This document shows, piece by piece, positions 54,461 through 64,000 of a stretch of 64,000 nucleotides of DNA. The stretch covers positions 124,001-188,000 of the forward strand of contig OX596337.1 of the NCBI GenBank assembly GCA_951394405.1, written 5' to 3'. This DNA comes from Coprinellus micaceus. Taxonomy: Eukaryota; Basidiomycota; Agaricomycetes; Agaricales; Psathyrellaceae. How positions within the stretch are numbered: the first letter of the stretch is position 1; the number at the start of each line of letters is the position of its first letter. A model generated the notes under the pieces. It saw only the letters and a list, made by a program, of their open reading frames with translations, was not told where the DNA came from and did no database searches. A program made the position numbers and the translations under genes.

Positions 54461-54786
54461 CTGACTCTCTTCTTGAAACTATAGACTACATCCAGATCGT
54501 CCACAACCAAATCGCACACTCCGAATTCAACGAAGTCAGCATGTCGGGCCCTCCCCATAATCGTCGATATGTGTATAGATTGCTTGGTAAGTCCCATTCT
54601 ACAACGCCACCCTTTATCAAAGGCTGACCATTTCCTCGTAACCCAATAGTTCGAGGCGTAGAACAGACTCGGGGAGCCGCAGGCAGGATAAACGACGCCA
54701 AGAAGATTTGCGCGTACATATACCTCAAGGACAATGGATTCGTTCAACCCGAGGATAAGATGGAAGCCAAGATACGAGGCCAATAG
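54461..54786 (+). CDS. Small protein of unknown function (5' end unresolved)
   Basis: The last two exons are clear: an exon ending at 54586 and 54650-54786, joined over a 63-nt GTAAGT..CAATAG intron. They read ETIDYIQIVHNQIAHSEFNE, MSGPPHNRRYVYRLLVRGVE, QTRGAAGRINDAKKICAYIY and LKDNGFVQPEDKMEAKIRGQ. An acceptor-like CTCTAG directly precedes 54461, and an ATG GCA ACA at 54402 could be the first exon, but the phases do not match with a standard donor. A minimal product would start at the internal ATG (54541, 60 aa). The even, charged composition and good splice site favour a real gene. No family recognised. Confidence 0.5.
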
Positions 54787-55484
54787 TTCAACCGTCGAAC
54801 ACCTCCCCAAATGTTTTCCCATGACGAACCTGCCGTATTTTCCCCGTTACACCTTTTCGCTTCTCAACCCCTTGCTACCCCGCCCTCCTTTTCTCAAGAT
54901 TCCTCTGCTTGCTATGCTATGTGTCTCCTGCTCCTTGTTATCCTCGCTCTCACGTCCTCCTACTGTAATAGCTCTCGATAAATTATTGTACTAATAGCCG
55001 TGGATACGTTCGTCCTTCATAGATAGAATGCCTCGCATTAGCATCTATACCCACCACTGAGCTCACTTCATGTATCTTTAGTCGACCCCCCTCCCTTACC
55101 TGTAGCCCATTTGTTCTGCTTTCCGTCCTGTGTAATGCTATATGATTGATACTGCTTCGATGGTGCTACAGAGATTGAAAGGGTGTGAGGCGCAGACGGG
55201 GTGTGTAATGTTACAAAGACTGGTGTTACGCGTTTGATCTAGGTGGGTGATGTCAAGAGATTGCAGCTGCAAGGTCAGGGAACGCAAGTGAATTACGAAA
55301 CAGAGTCAAGAAAAGTAAGGGTAAGGATTTCAAAAAACACGTTCTCGGACCAAGGGAGTAAGGTTGACTGGGGAATCCGCCGAGACGAAGGTGATACAAT
55401 CGATCCCGTCACTTCCAGCTGTTGAACACGGACACTTCCCCCATCATTCCACACACCTTAGCGCAGGCCATCTCCCGCACACGT
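54787..55484. other. Intergenic between convergent genes
   Basis: Pyrimidine-rich 3' flank, then sequence with no coding signal. No repeat noted. Confidence 0.45.
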
Positions 55485-58100
55485 CTACGACATATGCAAA
55501 ATCCTAAACGTGTTAGTAACTCCCGCCTCCTCCCCTCCCCTATCGCTCGGTCCATCATACTTGACACTCCTCCCAAAATCAATCAATCTGAAGCTCGTCT
55601 GCCTCAAATCAGGACGTTTCGTCGCATTCTCCTCCCTGACCGATGGAGATTCTGAGAGGGGACCAGGCTGGTAAAGCACGTTGCGCGTATACGTGGATCC
55701 GTGGATCCAGCCTTCGTGGTGCATGCGGAAGAAGAGCGAGGCACAGTGCTGCCTGGAAGGAGGAATGCTGAATCAGTATTGAGGAAGACGAAGAAGGGTA
55801 GATACCGGGGGCTTACCTATCATCGATGGTCATATCCTCGAGAGTGTCACAGATGGGCTGGCCACAGCTCTCGATGAGAAGCAAAGGACTCCGGTAAGTG
55901 TAGTACTCGGGTATTTCCTTCAGCTTCTTCACCTCATCCTTGGGGAGGTTTTCGTCGGCGCCAGAGTCGTATTCGTCGAGCACACTGCAAGATGAGGCAT
56001 CGTCCTCGTGTTCTTTGTGGTGGTCGCCCCGGGACTCCTCGTTCCCGCCGTCTTTCGTCTCGGTTTCTCCCTCTTCACCGGTTTCTTTTCCCTCTTCTTT
56101 GTCTTCGACACCCTCCCCGCCAGCCCCACCTCCATCTCGGCCGACTGTCGTGCTAGGCTCCACACCCTGAGATGAAGGTGGGCCACCTTCCTTAGACTCC
56201 GCGATATCGCCGACCTCGTTCTCCTTCGCCCTCCCATCCTTCTGATCCCTCTCCCAAATCCTGACAGGAACTGTCGTATCAGGGACGTAGTACCCATAAA
56301 ACTGCGGGACAAGCGCCCCAACCGGGACGGGGTCATGCAACGGTGGCAACACATTATACCCACTCCAGTGTTCGAAAAAGTGCCTAGGAAACTCCTGATA
56401 ATTCTTTGCCTCCCTCTCCAAATGCGCATCCCCCTCCAAACTCATCTTCGCCACGACCTTCACGCGTACCGTCAAGCTCTCGCCTTCTCTCTCAGCCCTC
56501 AGGTGCTCGCAGAAGGAACCAAGATCGGCGTTCTGCCAGTGCACTTTGGTGTCGATGACGCGAACGGGGCCGGCGTATTTGCGTGCGACGGTGCGGGAGG
56601 GAGGCTCGATGTCGTATGTGGCGATTGTACCGTCGACGTCCCGGATGCACTCGCCTTCAGCGTCGAATGGGGCCAAGGAGAAACCGGGGTACGAATTGAC
56701 GGTCTCGGTGACCCTCCCTGTCCTTTCAAGCCACTTCGGATCCTTCGTCTCGCCATTCGGCCCATCCTCCGCCTCAAGCATCGCGATACCCCTCTCAAAA
56801 ACGCACTTCTTACAGATACGGTCGTCAACGAGGACATGTCGAGGCAGCTCCCACTCGACGTTGTAGACAACGGAGTGGTGGCCCGTACCGGTGAGCTCGT
56901 GATGGGTGATGTAAAGGTGGGCTTCCGGAGGCGCGTGCCTCATTGGACGAGGCTCGTGCAAGAAGTACACGGCGGGTGCACATGGCCCAGGTTTGGTGCC
57001 TTGAGGGATATAGAGAAACCCACGCTCCAAGGTACGTCCCTCGGCCGTTGGGTTCTTCATGAACTCGTTGAAGGCGGTCTTGATCAAAATATCAGCGAAC
57101 TGTGCTGCCTTCTCTTCCGATTCTAGCTTGTGTCTCCCATCGTCGGAGAGCTCCAGGCGGTAGGCACTGACGACATCTGGCTTATCGACCCAGTTGGGAG
57201 GATGAGAACGTGACCTGAGGGTGGAAAGGGCCTTGAAAGGGTCGTGGACGACGAGATTCTTTGGAAGAAGGTGCAGTGGGATCCAGTCCTGCAGGGTAGG
57301 AGTCGGGCTCGAGAACGGCTGTACATATGCACTTCGTCAGTTAACTGCATTATGAAAACTTAGAGCACGTACAATATTTCGGCCGAACTGAAGAGTACCC
57401 TCCCTTTCCTTGCCTTTACTCTTCAGTGGATGAACCGCCTCAAGATCCTTCAACAGCCGATCGACGGGGTACGGCGGGAAGACCGCAGGCGCGGGTTCCC
57501 TCTCCGCTTTCGCCATCTGGTCCTTCGCATAATACTCTCCCTGCTCTCTCATCCATCCGCTCAACTTACTCCCCGTCGATATCGTTGCAAGGTACGGACA
57601 ATCCGGTATCCTCCTCACATAGAAAAAATCAAACAACGTCGCGCCCCAGAACTGCACTTTATTCGGCGCCATCTTTCCGAGCTTGCTGTTCTCTGGACGA
57701 ATGGTACCCCCACTAGGATCCCGAGGCCACTGCGAGAAGATACGTCGGTGCTTGGTCGTTGGAGCCGCGAGTCGCCGTTCGCGGTCGGCTGCTTTCTCTT
57801 CTTCAGTGGCGTTGGGCCCCACTGCAGGCGGGGTGGCGTGCTCAGATTGGTACAGGGCGACGAGGTCTAGATATCCCTGGGCGGTTCGAAGCGGGCGTTT
57901 CAAGATTTCAGCTGGCGAGTTCGAGGACATCTTTGTCCTGGCAGCATCCTCCCTTTCTCGAGTTTTCTTCATTTCTTCGTCGGTGTCCCAAGGGAGGCCG
58001 GTCTGCTTGTCGGCTGTATGGGGTCCATCAGCTGTCGTCGTACTGCCCGATGAGCGAGAATGTGCTCACCTTGACCGGAGGGTTTCGGGTCTTCAGACAT
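55485..58100 (-). CDS. Kinase-like protein with altered catalytic loop (813 aa)
   Basis: Minus-strand exons 58070-58100, 57373-58013, 55817-57318 and 55485-55752; introns 56, 54 and 64 nt. Start MSEDPKPSGQ. The N-terminal half (about residues 80-230) contains KVQFWGATLFDFFYVRRIPD and PFPPYPVDRLL-like sequence. A kinase-like fold starts near residue 300 (YITHHELTGTGHHSVVYNVE, a glycine-loop-like segment), with RVKVVAKM (Lys) and HLEREAKNYQEF (alpha-C Glu). An acidic, low-complexity insert of about 110 residues follows. Exon 4 then has LFFRMHHEGWIHGSTYTRNV and RLIDFGRS. The catalytic loop reads HGS instead of HRD/HGD, while the Asn and the DFG Asp remain. It is a member of the mushroom-expanded kinase-like families, possibly a pseudokinase. 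It is upstream of, and in line with, the isomerase gene. Confidence 0.85.
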
Positions 58101-58449
58101 GGTGTATGTGGGCGGGGTCGATGCGGTGTAAGGTCAAAGGATGAGTGGCTTGACGATACGACGCATTGTGAGCTAATAAACGCGTGACAGGAATCACGAG
58201 GACGTGACCGATGAGTAACGCGTACGCGTCCTTTGCCACTGCAACTGTCCACCCCGCCGCTCCCCATCGTAAGTAAAGCGAAGTGTAGAATGAACTCGGG
58301 CGTCTAAAACGTAAGTAGAGTTATTCTGGATCGGACCTGAGGGTCCAGTATTGAGTGATAGGCACCGACGGGCGCTTACCGAGGACGAAGGTCCATACAG
58401 AAGGTCGATCGGATGGGCGGACATGAGGCAAATGGATAAAGATTTGTTA

Positions 58450-60534
<2,085 letters not shown>

Positions 60535-62100
60535 GTTGGTGGTAGGGAGGAAAGGGAGGATCTGGCGTGCTGGAAGTTGGTGGGGACTGTTTATCTCATC
60601 ATCGGGTGTAGTAATATGATGAACTCACCGCCATATCGGGTTGATCGCCCGCAACGGCGTTGGCGGGCGCAACCGACGGCGCGGGGTAAGGGCGGACCGT
60701 GGCGAAGGGCCCCTATCTTCTTCGATTGACTGTACACCAGCTTCGAAGATACATGAAGGGGCTCAACGAGCATCGAAGGCATATCCATCTTCTCGGCGCG
60801 CGTTGAGGCCTTTGAGTCCTAAACGGTCCGTTCGTAGGGGCTGGTGGGGGCTGCGCAAAATGAGTACCGAGGGGGAATCACCGGAAGAGTGGGACGGGGT
60901 AACTCACCCCTAACTGCAGCCAGGGATGGTTGGTGCCTGTGTGCCTTGAAAATTACGCGCGCTGGGGTAGACTGGGTGTGGAGATGAAGGTGCTGGTATT
61001 GATGGGAAAGGAGATCAGAGGGAAATCTGGGAACAAGGCTTATAGAATTGCTGGCCTTACCAGCACCGGGGCAGAGACGAGGGGACCCCAGAAACGAACC
61101 ATTAATCATCCTTCGAGCCCTTATGCAAAGGATACTCGAGGCACACCGAAGACGAAATGCCGACTTCACGCTCCATCCAGGAGGCTGACCAGGGGTCTCA
61201 GCGGTGAATGTTATACCGAGGTGTGTGCTGGATTCTGTGAAGTACTCATCTCGACGACGCCCCGCGTTGTGAAGAGACAGAATCGACGCATAGCTCGGCG
61301 CTATCGAATAATCTTGTCCAGTGGGCCGTCGTTTCTGGATCGGACCGTCTCCCGAACACCAGCGTTAGAGTGCAGTGACTCTCGTCTAGACTGTGGCCAT
61401 CAGCTCGTCCCCAGACCCGAAGACCAGATGTGCGCCACTCACCTGAAGTCACGACATTCGGAACCAGGAAACTACATTGGTGGTTTCACAACATCGTACG
61501 ACCACGACCAGTTACCTCGAGGAGAGCCCCTCAGACAGTACATGCATGGGAATTCGGAAGGGTTATCGGACCAAAACCATAAAATTGGAACAACAGGGTC
61601 GTGATGGGGTGCAATGGCGCTGGGTCACGAACCCTCCAGTGGTCAAGGAGGTGGTGGTTCGAGTTCAAGTTGCGGAGTTCGAAACAGTCGGCGCTTGTCT
61701 GGCTCTGTCGGGCGCCAAACTTGCCAGGCTCTTCTCTGCTCGTGTCCTGCCAATGACTTTCAAGACCCAAATGTGAGTAGGAACGGTGATATTTATCAAC
61801 GAGGGCAGTTAGCTTCACGGTCACTCTATAGGCACGATAGGGGATGCCCCAAAGTCAGATAGAGTGGCAGTCGACCCCAACCGGCCTGCAATTTCAGTAA
61901 GATTCTTGCTTCTTCTCCCCTCCTCACACCAGAATATCAGCTTCTAATCCTTTGCACTGTGTGCTATAGGGTGCACACAAGTATTCACGACTGGTTTGGC
62001 CACGTTGTCGGTCCGCAGTGGACACGTCGATAATCGCCCCTTAAATTGGTCGTGCCTTGATTCCAATCAGGTCTCATCCTGACCACCACCATCGACAAGA
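60535..62100. other. Intergenic
   Basis: Promoter side of both the isomerase gene and the F-box-like gene. A 224-codon plus-strand frame (60930-61604) lacks any domain or biased codon use and is not supported. Confidence 0.45.
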
Positions 62101-63464
62101 ATGGTTGACACAAGCGGTTTTCTTCCCCTCGACCTCGTTCAGCAAATCTCGGATATCGTCGCCAACAACCACGATCTCCGAACGACAGTTCAGCGCGAGA
62201 ATGTGCGCGATATCAAGAGTTGCACCCTCGTCAGCCGGGTGTTCGCTGCGGCTTTCCAACCCCACCTCTTTCAAAGGACCTCCGTATCAGGTGCGATAGA
62301 AGGCGAATCGAAGCGGACCGAAGGCATGGTCCAGAAACGGTTGAGGATCTTGACTTCAAGTCCACACCTAGGATCGTACGTCAGGTTCCTAACAGTGACG
62401 ATGAAAGATGGGCGGAACGACCACGACGTACCTGCTCTCTTGAACCGACTGACTGCGGTGAAGTCTCTATCCCTAGCTTCGATAAGCTTCAGGGGCCGGG
62501 CGCCTTGGAGTTGGTTCACGCCGTCGTTCAGGGCAGCCATCGCACGCCTATGCGGGTTACCGACCCTCGAGACGCTGAATCTCAACAAACTCGAGGCCGT
62601 TCCTGCATCCCTATTTCTATCCAACCGATCTCTCACCAGCGTTTCTCTCGCTGGGAGCCTCCCCATTTTCGACTTCTCCTCTCCCCACGTCGTACCATTC
62701 ACGGAGTCGACATTCCCACTTTCTCTCAATGTGTCTGATGTGGATCTTACCAAGTTCGACCTTCAGAATATTGTTGGCCCAGCAAAAGGGTTCTTCCAGC
62801 GTGTTCAAACGCTCAAGGGTTCCACAACATGGGAAGGAGAGCGCAGCGCAGCATTCAGTACCCTTGTGACTCTATTGGCGGGCATCTCGTCCTTGGAACA
62901 CCTCAGCATGGCTTTGAGTACTGAATACGGTATCAGGAGTATGTCATTCTTCGCCGATCTTTCATTATACAAAACCTGATTACGTACATAGGTCCAACTG
63001 TCCCTCCTCCCAACCTCCTTGGGTCTCTGGCGCGAATCAGAGGGCTCAAAGTCCTCACCCTGACGGCCAGGGACGCTGGACGAAACTACCCACTCCTCTA
63101 CTTCGTCTCGGCCCTTCCCCGGGTTATTTGTGCGCTGGATACCACCTATTTGGAGCGCTTTTCTCTTCACATCCTCGGTGTGAAGTACCAAGATCTCCCC
63201 ACGCTCTGTGGCTCCCAATGCCTGGGCTCTAAATCGGCGGATTCGTTGGACATGGTTCTCGCAAGTCGGCGCGAGCAAGGGAAGCTTGAGGCGCTACAGG
63301 AGGTCCGAATTACGATTCAGATCGATCGAACGGAATTCAACATGAAGTTGGAAGAGGCGAAGCGGTTGGTGAGGGAGGCGGGGTTCCTAGCATCGTTGCC
63401 ATTGGAGATGGTGAGGATTGTCTTGAAGGATAAGGTTGGCAACGTGATGTATGATAGTCGTTAA
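62101..63464 (+). CDS. F-box/LRR-like protein, first of a tandem pair (433 aa)
   Basis: Exons 62101-62929 and 62992-63464 with a 62-nt intron. The N terminus FLPLDLVQQISDIVANNHDL followed by IKSCTLVSRVFAAAFQPHLF has the L-P-x-D/E-L-x-x-I and LVSR-x-F..P-H-LF pattern of degenerate fungal F-box domains. Downstream are leucine-rich stretches (LTAVKSLSLASISF, LPTLETLNLNKLEAV, LASIRGLKVLTLT-like) of LRR type. Such proteins usually act as substrate receptors of SCF ubiquitin ligases and are strongly expanded in Agaricomycetes. The target is unknown. A second copy starts 92 bp after its stop codon. Confidence 0.75.
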
Positions 63465-63555
63465 TCTGTCGTGGGATGAACTTCCCATCATCAGTCCCGA
63501 CTCTTCTAATTTGCTTCCAATTGCCCCTTGTTCTCAACTCCCATCTCGACATGAG

Positions 63556-64000
63556 ATGAGTACGGATACTGCTCATATCAAGACCCTCGACTTCCCCCTC
63601 GACATCCTTCGCCGGATTGCCGAAGTCGTAGGCCAAGGCATGGCCTCCTTCAGTCTACATCTACCTGCTGCTAGGCGGGATGTCAAAAACTGCTGCCTCG
63701 TCAGCAGGCTCTTCGCTGAAGCCTTTCAACCTTATATCTTCTATTTGACCCTGATGTCAAACTCCACGGGGCTTGGCCACCCTCGGAAGCAGCTGGATAT
63801 CCTGACGTCGTCTCCTCATATCGGAGTGCATATCAAGAAGCTTACCCTGAAGGTGTACGACGGGGGTGACGAGACGGTGCTCTACTCGATCCTGGGTGGT
63901 GGCTTTCTTACCGGCCTTAGGTCGCTGACAGTCATCGGTTCTCATTGGAGTAACAGACGAATCTCATGGACTTCGCTCTCTCAGGCCTTCAGATCCTCTA
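63556..64000 (+). CDS. F-box/LRR-like protein, second of the tandem pair (cut by window end)
   Basis: Open from ATG at 63556 to the window edge (148 codons seen). It reads KTLDFPLDILRRIAEVVGQG, then VKNCCLVSRLFAEAFQPYIF, HPRKQLDILTSSPHIGVHIK and LRSLTVIGSHWSN. The order and spacing match the first copy (FLPLDLVQQISDIVA, IKSCTLVSRVFAAAFQPHLF, LRILTSSPHLGSYVRFLTV), so they are tandem paralogs. The earlier ATG at 63551 is followed at once by a stop. The 3' part lies outside the window. Confidence 0.72.
   Translation, partial: MSTDTAHIKTLDFPLDILRRIAEVVGQGMASFSLHLPAARRDVKNCCLVSRLFAEAFQPYIFYLTLMSNSTGLGHPRKQLDILTSSPHIGVHIKKLTLKVYDGGDETVLYSILGGGFLTGLRSLTVIGSHWSNRRISWTSLSQAFRSS

Noticed and set aside
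60930..61604. 224-codon plus-strand open frame
   Set aside because: No domain, atypical composition, and located in the promoter side of the isomerase gene.

Overview
The window is nuclear DNA of a filamentous basidiomycete, most likely an Agaricomycete. Nearly every gene is cut by short introns (about 47 to 90 nt, GT-AG with a few GC-AG candidates), and several families are typical of that group: a DUF6533 membrane protein, a DUF4246 protein, a NACHT STAND ATPase, F-box-like paralogs and small secreted proteins. Gene models below were built by hand from reading frames, splice sites and recognisable protein motifs. No database search was possible.

Layout. 1-8.7 kb: a six-cysteine secreted protein, a second small secreted protein (minus strand), HAP3/NF-YB and an unrecognised four-exon gene. 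8.7-14 kb: a gene-free repeat zone holding an array of modules built around a perfect 24-bp palindrome, a pair of about 290-bp direct repeats, clusters of GGTGAA/TTCACC and a possible small inverted-repeat element. 14-15.8 kb: a DUF6533 membrane protein. 17.4-19.9 kb: a non-autonomous DNA element with perfect 41-bp terminal inverted repeats, a tandem repeat and a heptamer satellite. 20.6-26 kb: ribosomal protein eL14 (RPL14) with a telomere-like box upstream, then an 897-residue acidic disordered protein. 26.5-27.4 kb: an inverted copy of the 3.3-4.2 kb secreted-protein locus. 28-37 kb: a single-pass membrane protein, the first of two paralogous unknown proteins, a DNAJC3/p58IPK-like ER co-chaperone, a further unknown and a NACHT ATPase. 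38.3-41.1 kb: a recent 5'-truncated LINE with a 19-bp target duplication, poly(A) tail and intact RNase H domain, inserted just downstream of the second paralog. 43.6-47.4 kb: a MIF-like tautomerase, a DUF4246 protein and a small putative mitochondrial protein. 49-52.2 kb: two tandem short-chain dehydrogenases sharing all seven intron positions. 54.4-60.6 kb: a small conserved-looking protein, a kinase-like protein lacking the catalytic aspartate, and glucose-6-phosphate isomerase. 62-64 kb: two tandem F-box/LRR-like paralogs, the second cut by the window end.

The genes do not form a pathway. HAP3, eL14 and glucose-6-phosphate isomerase are housekeeping genes. The rest is a lineage-specific mix enriched in local duplications (secreted proteins, dehydrogenases, F-box-like proteins, the 30 kb/41 kb pair) and transposon relics. 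The strongest unusual signals are the palindromic module array, the perfect-TIR element, the inverted duplication of the secreted-protein locus and a candidate recent intron gain in the DUF4246 gene.
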